64,000 nt of DNA from contig OZ024744.1 of the NCBI GenBank assembly GCA_964016885.1, positions 64,214,462 to 64,278,461 on the forward strand. Direction: 5' to 3'. The stretch comes from Eledone cirrhosa (lineage: Eukaryota > Mollusca > Cephalopoda > Octopoda > Eledonidae). The notes beneath the pieces are model-generated. The model saw nothing but the letters and a program-made list of their open reading frames with translations, had not been told where the DNA came from and did no database searches. Made by a program: the position numbers and the translations under genes. Positions 53,196-63,880 of this stretch are shown here, piece after piece. The first letter of the stretch is position 1. Every line of letters begins with the position of its first letter.

Positions 53196-53402
53196 TTAAC
53201 CCCTCCAGTGCCACAGACGAGATAACTCATCCTAACATGTTTGAACTCGTTTCCAACAGTTCATAACTTAAAAGCTAGATAGGGTTACTAGTTTATTGAT
53301 GTGATGTTTGTCAATCAAAATAGACATTTTATTGAAAAAAAAAAAAAAAACTGGCACAGCAACTGTAGCTGTGTAAAATATATGCAGCAGTCAACAGGTT
53401 AA
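53196..53402. mobile_element. TTAA-flanked element, family 3 (inverted copy)
   Basis: TTAA, CCCCTCCAGTGCCACAGACG, CATCCTAACATGTTTGAACT ... TGTGTAAAATATATGCAGCA, GTCAACAGG, TTAA. Inverted relative to 24824-25094. Confidence 0.65.
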
Positions 53403-53548
53403 AGAGAAGGCTGCTAGGTCAAGTTCTTCTAAATGCGAGAAAAGCATCCACTAGATGTTTCTGGGCATATCTGATGTGGTCATATACATGATCTGGTCAA
53501 TGATAATTACAAAGAGAAGATGCAGTCTTACCGTACGCCTGGTTTCAC

Positions 53549-54100
53549 TTAACTCTTAACATCCTGTAATGTCTTAGCAGAAAACATCTTTAAAAACTGA
53601 GTTGGTTAATTGAAACGTTGATAGTATATTTAGTAGTTGACAAATTATAATAATGAAAATTATTGTATAGTGTGTTCAGGTGCACTACAACTCATCAAAG
53701 TTGCATGTATAGTACATGAAATAATGAACAAATGTCTGAAACGTGAACAGTGTATGAGTCATGATATACACACAGATACATGCGTGTGTGTGGAAGGGGG
53801 AATATCAGGTGTAGTGTTGGTGAATTTTGGTAAGCATGGAGGTTTTGAAGGATGCAGTGTCCTGACAGCTAACAACTGATTTTGTAAGCATGTCCATGAT
53901 TGTTAGACTCATGGAATTCTAAAAGGTGCTCAGGGTTGTTGTTGGCATGATGGTTAATAATTGTTGTGAGGCAAGATGGTTAATAATTGTTGTGAAAATT
54001 TGCAGTATTCGTGTAAATACTTTAATTTTTAATGTGATGCAGTCATAATACTGTTTTATACTTTTCAAAAATGTCTTTTTGATGTGATTACATATGATTT
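53549..54100. mobile_element. Family 4 element split by a CR1 insertion
   Basis: The left half starts TTAACTCTTAACATCCTGTA at 53549. The right half resumes at about 53993 (GTGAAAATTTGCAGTATTCG, ATTTTTAATGTGATGCAGTC). The CR1 tail occupies 53647-53992. A further partial copy follows at 54105-54235. Confidence 0.55.
53647..53992 (-). mobile_element. CR1-like LINE 3' fragment
   Basis: ATAATAATGAAAATTATTGT, GTTCAGGTGCACTACAACTC, ATGGAGGTTTTGAAGGATGC. At its right end a segment with GATGGTTAATAATTGTTGTG is tandemly doubled. Confidence 0.8.
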
Positions 54101-54235
54101 GTTAATTCAAATGTTTAAAATATTATTACTAGTGGACGGATCATTATGAAAATTTGCAGTATTAGTGTGAAAACTTTATTTTTTAATGTGATGCTGTTTT
54201 GTATGTATTTAAAAATGTGTTACTAATGCAGTGTC

Positions 54236-54552
54236 TTGTTTGTAAAAAAAAAAAAAAAGGCCTTAACGTCAGTAAAAAAACCCATAAATTATATGCATAA
54301 ACTCCAACAACCCTGCACCTATTACTGACAATGGTGAACTACTACACTATTTGAATGTCATTACATACCTAGCAAAGTTGAGAGGACAAAATAGACAATC
54401 AAGTAAAGCTTAAAGCTCATGAAGCAGTCACAAGACTTCATTTTATCTTGAAGTCTAGGTGATACATTTTTATGACTATGACTATGACAGGACTCTATAA
54501 CAGCAGAGTTAGATATACTCTAATTTATGGGTAAGTAGTAAAAGAATAAGGG
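54236..54552. other. Downstream spacer
   Basis: No gene or recognised repeat apart from an A run at 54245. Confidence 0.35.
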
Positions 54553-54960
54553 TGGTGAATTGGCAGAGTCGTTAGAACATCAGATAGAATGCTTTGTGGT
54601 ATTCATTCTATATAATAATAATAATAATAATAATAATGAAATTATTGTGTACAGTGCTCAGGTGCACTACAACTCATCAAAGGTGTATGTATAGTACATA
54701 GAATCATGTACAAATGTCAGGAAAATAAACAGTGTATGAGTCATGATATAATAACAATAACAATAATGATTTTCAAATCCCACCGAGGTCAACTTTGCCT
54801 TTCATCCTTTCAAGGTATTAAAAAAATAATACTCGTCTAGTACTGGAGTCAATTCTTCTCTCTCTGGAAGAAATCTGATGTACTCGAGCCTGGAGAGGGA
54901 TGGACTCTGCCAGGTTTAAAATGTTCAAGAAACACTGTGTACGGTGCCCCTACAACTCTA
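54553..54960 (+). mobile_element. Family B SINE interrupted by a CR1 tail
   Basis: Head GGTGAATTGGCAGAGTCGTT, AGAATGCTTTGTGGTATTCA, then the insert, then TTCAAATCCCACCGAGGTCA and the family B tail CTGGAAGAAATCTGATGTAC, ACTCTGCCAGGTTTAAAATG. Confidence 0.75.
54611..54770 (-). mobile_element. CR1-like LINE tail nested in a SINE
   Basis: (AAT)n, GAAATTATTGTGTACAGTGC, TCAGGTGCACTACAACTCAT, ACAGTGTATGAGTCATGATA. It interrupts the SINE between its head and its box B-like region. Confidence 0.8.
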
Positions 54961-55009
54961 AGGTGTTACAGGACCATACATAGTAAAAGGACATATGAAT
55001 AATATAGAG

Positions 55010-55460
55010 GTACCTGAGAAAAATCTGCTGCTGCATCTTTTGGCCCAACAAAGTGTACTATAAACCTAGTTACAATAGTATGGTCTTGGAAACAAAACGC
55101 TGACATGAATAAGATCAGGTGCCTGAGAAAAATTTGCCACATCCTCTGGTCCTAAAACATGTCAATTGATGAGGTACTGCAAAACTAATTGTAGTGATAT
55201 GATTCTTAAAATAAAACATCAGTGGCTCAGAAGGATATGCCATGCATGCAGAATGGATCAAGACAAGATACCAAAAGTAGTAAGCATTAAGATGGATACC
55301 TCCTGGAAAGTGGAAGCCTGGATAGCCAAAGAACAGCTGAAGGTGAACTGAACTGACAAAAATGTATGTTATGAGGGGTAAGGCACAGATAGTTGTTAAA
55401 GACTGGCGTGAATGGCATTAAAATGCAGAAGCTGTATTTCCCTATCAGAAAAAAGAGAAA
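55010..55460 (+). pseudogene. LINE C-terminal remnant (RTE/BovB-like)
   Basis: IKHQWLRRICHACRMDQDKI, PKVV resembles the K-x-x-LR-x-x-GH-x-x-RM-D-x-x-RIPK block of RTE-type LINEs. A related line (GTACCTGAGAAAAATCTGC / GTGCCTGAGAAAAATTTGCC) is present twice, at about 55010 and 55120, so part of it is duplicated. Confidence 0.5.
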
Positions 55461-56273
55461 TAATAAAAATTATTATTATTTATCTTATACTTTTAAAATG
55501 TTCAGTACTTGTTTGTATTATTTCCTCAATCAAAGTCTGTTTGTTGTACAACATTAGTTGAAATTTGTTCATACTACTTCCATAATTGATATTGCTTGTA
55601 AACGTGTGATATAGCTGGCTAATATATGGCCACACATAGAGTGGATGTAGACCTAGAGATAGTTATATTTTAACTATAATCTAAGTAGCTATGAACAATA
55701 ACTAAACCTAGTTAAGTTATGGCTGTACTTCTGGTGTCTTATCTCTATGTGTTTGAGATATTTCTGGTGCATGCATCTAATTTTAGCTCGTGAAATATGA
55801 GCCAGTGGTGTGGGGGAGCTTACATGTAGTCACTAAACCTGCACATTGTTACATCAAAATCTCTCGCGACAAGCTCTGTTTTCTATCTATATTTCCATTC
55901 CATGCCATACTTCACAATGGGCTGTCTTTGGATGGTTCCAGTAGAATGTTAGTTTGTTTGTTTTTTATTTTAATGAGAAAAGGTTGTAAGTCTCTCTTTC
56001 AACCTGTCTCCATTTCTGGTGAAAGAAAATACTGAGTGGTCTCCCCAAACTTTTCTCATGGTGCAATGTAGCTGATTCATAGAGAGAGAGAGAGAAAGGG
56101 GGTGGAGAATTGGTGCGGGTACATGACTAGTACTTTATTGATCCTAGAAGGATCAAAGGCAAACTACAACTAATACTACAATTCTATCTGACCCTCTCTA
56201 ATACTCTGTCAATTTGCACACAAGCTTCTTAGTGTTTCACAAAGCCAGAAGTTTTTAGGGAGGGAAAAGTTGA
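55461..56273. other. Downstream spacer
   Basis: A decayed SINE head lies at 56120-56225 (TGACTAGTACTTTATTGATC, TCTGACCCTCTCTAATACTC). The reading frame at 55790-56035 has no family resemblance; treated as chance. Confidence 0.4.
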
Positions 56274-56461
56274 TTAACCCTTTAGCATTTAAACTGGCCA
56301 TATCCGGCAGGAATTCGCTCACCTCTTATTCAAACCAGCTATAACCAGCCACTCATACAAATGTTAAGGTATTGTTCTCAAAATATATAATATCAAAATC
56401 TCAAGGTAAAGCCTTTACCATTAAAATACAATAGTAAATATAGAGTAATGTAAAGGGTTAA
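56274..56461 (+). mobile_element. TTAA-flanked MITE (family 1)
   Basis: TTAA, CCCTTTAGCATTTAAACTGG, CCAGCCACTCATACAAATGT, AAAGCCTTTACCATTAAAAT, GAGTAATGTAAAGGG, TTAA. Slightly deleted. Confidence 0.85.
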
Positions 56462-56479
56462 ATTACCTTGCCCCAGCAC

Positions 56480-56600
56480 ATAATGCGGTACCTTATTTTA
56501 TTGATCCTGGAAGAGTGAAATGCAAAGCTGACCTTGGAAGGAGTTGAACTTGAAATGTAAAAGTACATAACTAAAAACTGCAAAGTATTTAATCCAATCT
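56480..56600 (-). mobile_element. SINE fragment, diverged
   Basis: GGTACCTTATTTTATTGATC, CTGACCTTGGAAGGAGTTGA and CTGCAAAGTATTTAATCC. Old copy of the family A/B body. Confidence 0.55.
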
Positions 56601-57150
56601 ATATATAAATTTGAGTGACTTCCATCCGTCACACAATGTGTGTGTATGTGTTTGTGTGAATATATGTGTATAAAAGGAAGAAAGGGGATGGTGAAAAGAC
56701 TATAACAAAACAGCGGCTGGTGTTTCATTTGCTACACTGTGTATATATGTATTTGTATGAATGTATGTCTCTAAGTATTTTTGTAAGTTTGTGTTTGTGC
56801 ATTTATATGTATATACTCAGACATATAAATGTATGCACATACACACATATACACATACATGTTAGCATGTTGAAACAAATTCTAGTGCTCTTACAATTCT
56901 GGCAATCCATTAATTACACAGTCTTTAAAATAAGGGTTTCTGATTTAGGCACAAGGCCAGCAATTTTATGAGGCAGGAAAAGTTGATTATACCAACCCAA
57001 GTTACTTGGATTGGTATAATCAGGGACAGATTAAGGACATATGAGGCCCTGTACTTGTTAAGTTATGAGACCCCTTACTTGGGCCCTGAAGGAAGTAAAA
57101 ACATTTTTTTGGCAGGAAGATGTCCTTCCCCCGGCAACAGGGCCCTGTAC
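56601..57150. other. Downstream spacer
   Basis: A SINE tail (TTTAGGCACAAGGCCAGCAA) at 56944-56965 and TGTG/TATG tracts. No gene. Confidence 0.4.
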
Positions 57151-57362
57151 TTAACCCTTTAGCATTTACATTATCTATATTTACTATTGTATTTTCACAG
57201 TAAAGGCTTTATCTCACATAATATCGAATCTATGATATTTTGATATATATTTTGAGTACAGTTCCTTAACATCAGTATGAGTAACCGGTTAAAGTGGGTT
57301 TGAACAGAAAGAGGTGAAAGAATTCTGGTTGGATATGGCCGGTTTAAATGCTAAAGGGTTAA
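57151..57362 (-). mobile_element. TTAA-flanked MITE (family 1)
   Basis: TTAA, CCCTTTAGCATTTACATTAT, TAAAGGCTTTATCTCACATA, AGAATTCTGGTTGGATATGG, GGTTTAAATGCTAAAGGG, TTAA. The cleanest copy: both terminal repeats and both TTAA are intact. Confidence 0.9.
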
Positions 57363-57399
57363 GCACACCTAAGCACAATGGTAAACCTGGCACTGCCCA

Positions 57400-57535
57400 A
57401 GTACTTGACTGGCACTATATTTTATCAACCCCCAAAAGGATGAAAGGTAAATTTGAACTCAGTTTAGTAAAGAGCTGTGATTAAACACTGCAAAGTATTC
57501 TGTCTGATGCTCTTACAATTCTGCCAAGTCACTGA
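57400..57535 (-). mobile_element. SINE fragment, diverged
   Basis: CAAGTACTTGACTGGCACTA, TATCAACCCCCAAAAGGATG, TCTTACAATTCTGCCAAGTC. Confidence 0.65.
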
Positions 57536-57547
57536 ACTATCTTTAAA

Positions 57548-57728
57548 ATAATTGTTTCTACTTTAGGCACAAGGCCAACAATTATCCAGTGCATTACTGG
57601 TACTTTATTTTATCGACCCCGTAAGGATGAAAGGCAAAGTCAACCTCGGCGGGATTTGAACTCAGATCGTAAAGGGACGTAACTATGCTGGAAAACATGG
57701 CGTCCGACCCTCTACCGATACTGCCAAT
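57548..57728 (-). mobile_element. Family A SINE, full length
   Basis: GTTTCTACTTTAGGCACAAG, CCAGTGCATTACTGGTACTT, CGACCCCGTAAGGATGAAAG, CCTCGGCGGGATTTGAACTC, GGCGTCCGACCCTCTACCGA. Little divergence; a young copy. Confidence 0.93.
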
Positions 57729-57849
57729 CCCAAATAATGACCAGTGTTGGTGAGCTGCTATTTAGTTATTTGACTTGCTCATTGTAGCCACCAGTTATTA
57801 AAATAGGTGATTATATGAGTGAAGTATCAAATCTTAGGTCAGCATGTAA

Positions 57850-58250
57850 ACATCATCATCATCATCATTATCATTTAATATCCATATTTCCAAGCTTACA
57901 TGGGTTAGACAGGTTGTCACATTATGAGACAAGTCAGGTCCAGAGAGCACATCATGCTCATATAGATCTGTATTTTGGCTAAGTTTCTACAGCCGGATGC
58001 TTTTTTCTAACACCAACCGTGTTATAGTGTGGACTGGGTACTTTTATTCATGGCACAAAAATGATCATCTAACAGGTGCACTGGGTGCTTTTTGTCGTGT
58101 CACCAGCATTACAACCTTACAGGGTGGACTGGGTGCTTTTTATTGTGTCACCAGCACAACCACCTTACAAGGCATTACTGGGTGCTTTTTCTCATGTTAC
58201 CTTAAAAGATAGACTAGGTACTTTTGTTGTTATGGCACCGGGTGGACTTT
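57850..58250 (-). mobile_element. RTE-like 3' tail with 49-bp type tandem units
   Basis: (ATC)n, TTTAATATCCATATTTCCAA, ACATGGGTTAGACAGGTTGT, then several units with GGACTGGGTGCTTTTTATTG, TGTCACCAGCACAACCACC. Confidence 0.8.
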
Positions 58251-59115
58251 GGGATTTTTGTCATGACAACAGCATTGTAGGAGATTCATCAAATGATGAA
58301 AACCATTCAAGGAAATTTGCTTCAGATCCAGATTTCTGTCAGACATTTCAGACATATATTCGGGTATAAGTACATGTATATTTTTATTTTCTCCTTGACA
58401 TACCTGATAATAAATTTACATATTGAAATAGGATCAATGTAATTAATTTCCTTCATTTTTTGCTGAAAGTGAAAAGCTCAGTGAAGTTGTTGTGTATACC
58501 AAGTGAAATATTTCATTTAAAATTCACAGTTCAATTCAGTTTTATTTGTCAGGTCATAATCAGTGACAACACTTAGGTCTTTCTGTACTGGATAACACAT
58601 TGGGTGACAAGCACTCTCCAACACACACTTGATCCACTGCTGCTCTTTTGCATCCATTTCAAGTGATGTTGACAGCAATTAGATTGTTTTGAAGTGATCT
58701 TTGCTTGTTTGTTTTTTTCCATTTGCTACCAGGAGGAATCCAAGTCATTGTTATTGTTGAGGTGAAGCCTCCAGTCCACACTGTAAAGTGGTCGTGTAGG
58801 TGTCATGACAAAAAGCACCCAGCATACACTGTAAATGTGGCATAGAAACACATGGGAATGACAATAGACATTGAAATTTATATATATAACACATACATTT
58901 GGATCTCTGCTGACCATTATGTTCATATTAAGACAGCTCTTCCTCACTCTTCTTTACTACTTTGTCTATTGCAATCCCTGCTCTATTAATGTGTCTCCAT
59001 ACTGTCCATCTCCCATTGCATGAATGATGAGAGATGGCATCAGATTGGATCTGTCTGTATTCAATTTACACATATCAACACCCACCATCATTGCTGTCCA
59101 TTACTTTCCCTCACA
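58251..59115. other. Downstream spacer
   Basis: A + strand RTE tail scrap at 58765-58850 (AGTCCACACTGTAAAGTGGT, CAAAAAGCACCCAGCATACA). No gene. Confidence 0.45.
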
Positions 59116-59640
59116 TTACAGCCTCATTTGGGTATGCTGTTCTCTATGCCAGCACAAGTCAGAGGGTCCCGTACAATGTGCGAACCTGAAGACACAGAGG
59201 GGGCTTGTGGAGTGGCTGTCAGATAAAAAATATCGAGAGATTGGAGTCGGGTTGCTAACCTGGATGTCCCGAAGGTGTTCGGCAAATCTGAAGGCCAGAC
59301 TTGGCCAGACTGACCAAGGTAGATAGCTCTGAACAGAGTACAATGGAGCCCATAGACAAGGTTGGTGGAGGTGCAGCTGAAGGAGTCCCAAACCCTGGAC
59401 GGAATAGGGTGTTGGTGTGGGAGATAAAGCTGCATGTATGGCACCGGAGTCAGGGATAGGGGTGGGATCCAGGAGAAGAGTTGGGGGGCAGTAAGGGCAC
59501 TGCGGACGAGGAGGTTCCGAAGATTATGAACGCACTTGAATGAAAAGCGGGGTGGGAGTGGAAAAAAGGGTGAGGTGGAGGGATCAGACTGAAGACGGTG
59601 GAAAAGACGGAGGACCGTCTAAAGCGTGAAACTAATAAGA
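59116..59640 (-). pseudogene. GIY-YIG domain of a Penelope-like element
   Basis: On the - strand: FKCVHNLRNLLVRSAL, then RCHTCSFISHTNT in another frame, then SFSCTSTNLVYGLHCTLFRA, IYLGQSGQ, and after a frameshift near 59295 FRFAEHLRDIQ, ISRYFLSDSHS. The C-x-x-C...NVVY-x-x-x-C...YIGQTG...R-x-x-EH series is the GIY-YIG nuclease arrangement of Penelope-like and related elements. Frameshifts show it is dead. Confidence 0.75.
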
Positions 59641-60142
59641 CTTTTTGTACTTCAGATTGTTGTCTCCTTGAACTGTAATACTCTGATTTACATCATTTTA
59701 GCCTTCGTAAAATTCATCTTTATATTATTTTTCCAGAGTAACTTGCAGTTCAACGAATGTCATTATGTGTGATGTTATGTCTCTCAGCAATGTCACCTAT
59801 GTCATATAATAAAATGACCTAAAATAAATATTCCCTTAAAAATATATCAAATAAATAAAATAAATAAAAATTAACAATAAAAGATAAAAGATAATTCAAA
59901 ATACAATAAAAACACATTAAAAAAATTTAAATGGACATGTAGGTGTCACAAAAAAAATTCACCTAGTCCACACTGTGAAGTTGTCATGTTGGTGTCACAA
60001 CAAAAAATGCCTAGTCCACACTGTAAAGTGGTCGTGCATGGGCGACTGCTGGTCTTCCACAAACAACCTTGCGTGAACTTGTGCCTTGGAGGAAACTTTT
60101 TAGGTGTAACTCCCATGGTCATTCTGCTGCACTCTTTGTCAG
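59641..60142. other. Downstream spacer with RTE tail scrap
   Basis: AT-rich AATAAAATAAATAAA tracts. At 59936-60040 two + strand tail units (CTAGTCCACACTGTGAAGTT; CTAGTCCACACTGTAAAGTG). No gene. Confidence 0.5.
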
Positions 60143-60445
60143 GTTGTTCATGCAACATTAGAAGAAGAAGGAATCAACATCCATCAGTTTTGGAAGAACT
60201 ACAATATTTACCAGGCTGTACTTAAAATTAGTGCTACATGGTCAAAGGTTACTCAGATGGTGATGAATGAGGTGTGGTAGCATTTGTATCACCAGGTTGT
60301 TAATGATTTCAAGTGGTTTGATGTACCAGTCAAGGATCTGTCTAAAAATGTCCTTTCCCTCAGTACTGACCTGGAGATGGAATTGAAAGAGAAGGAATAC
60401 AATGGCTTGATAGAGACAGACAAGTGTTTAAGTCATGAGGACTGA
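60143..60445 (+). pseudogene. Tigger/pogo-like transposase C-terminal fragment
   Basis: A single frame to TGA with one internal TAG: HATLEEEGINIHQFWKNYNI, YQAVLKISATWSKVTQMVMN, EVW, stop, then FKWFDVPVKDLSKNVLSL and TDLEMELKEKEYNGLIETD. FWK-x-YNI-x-x-AI...AW-x-x-V-x-x-x-x-MN-x-x-WK and the acidic segment after it are typical of Tigger-type DDE transposases downstream of the catalytic core. The TAG sits where Trp is expected (TGG to TAG). Confidence 0.6.
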
Positions 60446-60491
60446 TGGTATCTACTGAGTATTGGAAAAAAAAATAATTTCATGGGTACTT

Positions 60492-60835
60492 TTATTACTA
60501 AAGGCAACAAATTGCAGAGTCATTAGAACATCAGATAGAATGCTTTGCAGTATTCGTTTCAGCTCTCTGCTCTCTGAGTTCAAATCCTGTTGATGTCAAC
60601 TTTGCCTTTCATCCATTTGAGGTCAATAAAAAAAGTACCAGTTTAGTACTGGGGGGACAATTCTTCCTCTATATCTCTTTTTCACTTCCATTCTCTCAGT
60701 CTCTCTATCCGTATCTGGAAGAAATCTACTATATTCAGATCTGGATGGGCTCTGCCAAACTTTAAAATGACCTAGAAGCACTGTATGTCAATATGGCACC
60801 CAAACGACTCCCTCAGGAGTTATGAGGCCATGTAT
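60492..60835 (+). mobile_element. Family B SINE, full length
   Basis: TTGCAGAGTCATTAGAACAT, GAGTTCAAATCCTGTTGATG, GGTCAATAAAAAAAGTACCA, CTGGAAGAAATCTACTATAT, TCAATATGGCACCCAAACGA, CTCCCTCAGGAGTTATGAGG. Confidence 0.82.
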
Positions 60836-61991
60836 ACATGCACTCTTATTTCTAACTACTTTAGTGTATCTTCCACAAACAAAGTATGTTTCCCCCCCTT
60901 TAATTTGCCTGTAATGTTACTGCACTTCTTATGTACCAACAATAGTTTACATCATATACACCATATGGAATTGCTATCTATTCTATTTCTGGATATTGAA
61001 CCTGACCACCTTCCAGTTAATAGTAGAGCCCTGTCACTTTTTCCTGCTAATTTAAATTTTATTCTTTCCTAGATTTAATTTGCTTAAGAACATAACATGC
61101 AACTCAGCCCAGGAATCAAACACATGACATTATGATTTCATTTCACATTGCTCCTGTATACTCAGCTGAAAATAAGTACCAGCAATAGCTGGGGGTTTAA
61201 CCCTGTGATGGACTGGCATCTTGTCCAGGGGGAGTCTTGTACTCTCAGTCACTTCACACCATGAAACCAGGATAAGCACAAGCCTAACAAGCCTTAAATG
61301 GCTAAAGACAGACTTTAGACTTTAGACTACATTTAATTTAAAGTCTCTTCAGTCTTATCTTTGCTTCCACATTTGGAATTTCTTTTCTAAACTTTGAAGA
61401 AAGTCAGTTTTGAGAAGCAAGTAATTGGCATACAAGGTAAATAATCCATAGTTATTCAATGGAGATCGATTATATCCATCTATATTCTGATATTATGCAC
61501 AAACATTTTAGAAAACACTTACAGAGAATGGTAAATAAACTAATGGTACTAAAGAAACAGGTCATGATAAGAATGTTCCATTAATCTTTGGAATTTGTTG
61601 CTATGAATTGTCTTGGGTAAAGGAAAGAATTTTGTTTCTGAATAAATAACATTTTTTTCTCAGAAATAAAAATAAAAAATACATAATTTGATAAAAAAAA
61701 CATGTAATTAAATTAAATACCTTCAAATAATTAATTGGATTATAAGTTTTATTATTAACTTAGCAAATATAAACATTAGAATACAGATGTGTATGTGTGT
61801 ACATGCATACATGTGTGTAGGTGTTTGTGTATGTGTATCGTGTGTGTGTGTATATGTAGGGTATGTGCCATATTTAGCTTATTGATAGCAAAGAAACATA
61901 ATAATGGCATACTTAAAAATAAACAGTATTTCAAATAATCAATGTAACTGTATAAACATGAATTACCTATGTATTACTTTTGGTATAATGT
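60836..61991. other. Downstream AT-rich spacer
   Basis: A GTGTATG tract at 61790-61865. A diverged SINE-like passage at 61120-61280 (TGGACTGGCATCTTGTCCAG). The frame at 60785-61072 has no recognisable relative. No gene. Confidence 0.4.
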
Positions 61992-62202
61992 TTAATCCTT
62001 TAGCATTTAAACCGGCCATATCTAGCGAGAATCCTCTCCCCTCTTTCTGTTCAAACTGGCCCCAACTAGCCACTCGTACCAACATTAAGGTATTATTCTT
62101 GAAATAAATAATATAAAAATCTCATAGATTTGATATTATGTGAAATATTTACTGCGAAAATACATTAGTAAATATAAAGTAATGGAAATACTAAAGGGTT
62201 AA
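61992..62202 (+). mobile_element. TTAA-flanked MITE (family 1)
   Basis: TTAA, TCCTTTAGCATTTAAACCGG, CTCTTTCTGTTCAAACTGGC, TAAATAATATAAAAATCTCA, ATACTAAAGGG, TTAA. Confidence 0.85.
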
Positions 62203-62423
62203 TATCACTGTAGTTTCTTTATTATTCACGTAGCAGCAAGCTAATTATCCAAATCCAAATCCAAGGCCTTCTCACACCTGTTGGAGGAACCCGCCCTGGT
62301 TGACCTCCACAGCTTCCTATCTCATACCATACTTGGCCATACGCGCCATCTTGCCTTTGGCTGCCTTCTAGTTCTCCAGGGCCTTGCTAATTATGACCCA
62401 TCTTATATATCATCAGCTGCATC
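62203..62423. other. GC-richer unassigned patch
   Basis: 62265-62400 (CTGTTGGAGGAACCCGCCCT ... GGCTGCCTTCTAGTTCTCCA) is GC-richer than its surroundings. Neither strand gives a protein I recognise. Possibly part of an unknown repeat. Confidence 0.35.
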
Positions 62424-62870
62424 ATCATCATCATCATTTTATGCTTGCCTTTTTATGTTTGAATATGTTGAATTAGTTTTCTCTTGCACAGCTTTCCTCT
62501 ACCTGTCACATTTCTTTGTCATCTCCTCTCTGAGCTCTCACCCCTTCTGTCTAGGTTTTCTAATGTCGTCCTTTTCTGTTGTTTCCTTCCATTTGGTACT
62601 TCACCCAAAGATCATCATCCACATGCATCACATGTCTGTACCAGTACTATCTTCCCTCTTGCACACTACATCCAATTTCTCTTTTGCTCTGTTTTTCCTT
62701 CAAATCATCTGTGCTTCATTGTTCATTACACATCCAGCAGAATTGCTTGGAGAACTATAATAAACAGGAGTGTAATAGAACGTAACATATATATTTATAC
62801 TATGGATAACAATATTTACGTAACCCATGCTAGTGTAGAAAATAGACGTTAAACGATGATGATGATGTAT
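62424..62870 (-). pseudogene. RTE-like LINE 3' region, diverged
   Basis: Starts with (ATC)n, CATTTTATGCTTGCC. At 62590-62760 ACATGCATCACATGTCTGTA, CTTCCCTCTTGCACACTACA correspond to the inverted C-terminus of copy C (23820-23960). A second tail, on + (GTAGAAAATAGACGTTAAAC, GATGATGATG), is at 62833-62868. The + strand frames are shadows. Confidence 0.55.
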
Positions 62871-62964
62871 TAAAAAATTTGTGAGCTGGCTTGAAATGAG
62901 AAATAGTGTGTGTATTACTTCTTCAGTGATATTAGACACAACACTCCGACCATATCGTTATATG

Positions 62965-63480
62965 AGGTAGGCTGAAGACAGAACCTTGATGAACGTCCAC
63001 CTGCATGTTGAATTCCTCACTAAATTTATAACCTACTCTCACCATACTGACAGTGCATCTCTACATTACTTGCATTGCTCTGACAAGTCATTCTTCTATA
63101 CTTAGTTTGCTTAGGGACCACTAAATAATAAATTGTGGTACTATGTTAAAGGCCTTCTCTAGATCAATGAAAGCTAGATAAAGTGGTTTACACTTAACAA
63201 TGAACTTCCCTTATAGTTGTTTCACTAAAAAGAGGGCATCTGTGGTGCTCCTCCCTGCATCTCATCTAATTTGACTATTTCCCTAATTAGCTGTGCTAAA
63301 ACTCTTTCTGTCACTTTCATAACTTGATCTATCAGTTTAATGTCTTTATAGTTGCTCCTTTTGAGAGCATCACCTTTTCTCTTATAACAATTAATGATTA
63401 TACTACTATACCAGTTATTAGGTATGACTCCAGCTTATATTACTTGATTGATTATGTAAGAGACTTGCTAGACTCCAACC
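62965..63480 (-). pseudogene. RTE-like LINE RT fragment
   Basis: Inverted RT sequence: the region for LLLAFIDLEKAFN (GATCAATGAAAGCTAGATAA at about 63160-63185), the TTDALFLVKQL region (GAGGGCATCTGTGGTGCTCC at 63231), and VMKVTERV (TTTCTGTCACTTTCATAACT at 63305). Decayed, truncated at both ends. Confidence 0.7.
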
Positions 63481-63514
63481 CATGCATGTTCCATATCTGC
63501 TTTCCTACAGTACT

Positions 63515-63660
63515 GGTGTCATATCAAAAAACACCCAGTCTACCCTGTAAAGTGGTAGTGGTGGTACTACAAGAAATGCTCCCAGTACACATTATAATGT
63601 GATTGACATTATAAAGGGCACCCAACCATGTATGACCTGGCTAGCCTCAAAACATGACAA
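63515..63660 (+). mobile_element. RTE-like 3' tail scrap
   Basis: CAAAAAACACCCAGTCTACC, GTGATTGACATTATAAAGGG, CACCCAACCATG. Opposite orientation to the adjacent RT fragment. Confidence 0.6.
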
Positions 63661-63670
63661 CCCATCTAAC

Positions 63671-63880
63671 ATTATTAGACTTGTGAATTGGCAGTATCGG
63701 TAGAGGGTCGGATGCCATGCTTTCTAGCATAGTTACGTCCCTTTATGATCTGAGTTCAAATCCCGCCGAGGTTGACTTTGCCTTTCATCCTTACGGGGTC
63801 GATAAAATAAAGTACCAGTAATGCACTGGGTAATTGCTGGCCTTGTGCCAATAGTAGAAACAATTATTAGACTTGTGAAT
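63671..63880 (+). mobile_element. Family A SINE with perfect 18-bp target duplication
   Basis: The SINE runs from about 63689 (TGGCAGTATCGGTAGAGGGT) through GAGTTCAAATCCCGCCGAGG and GGGGTCGATAAAATAAAGTA to GGCCTTGTGCCAATAGTAGA and AACA. ATTATTAGACTTGTGAAT is present before it (63671-63688) and after it (63863-63880). Confidence 0.95.

Noticed and set aside
62281..62760. 159-residue plus-strand ORF with hydrophobic stretches
   Set aside because: Its second half is the antisense of an RTE-like C-terminus with (ATC)n; the first part matches nothing known to me.
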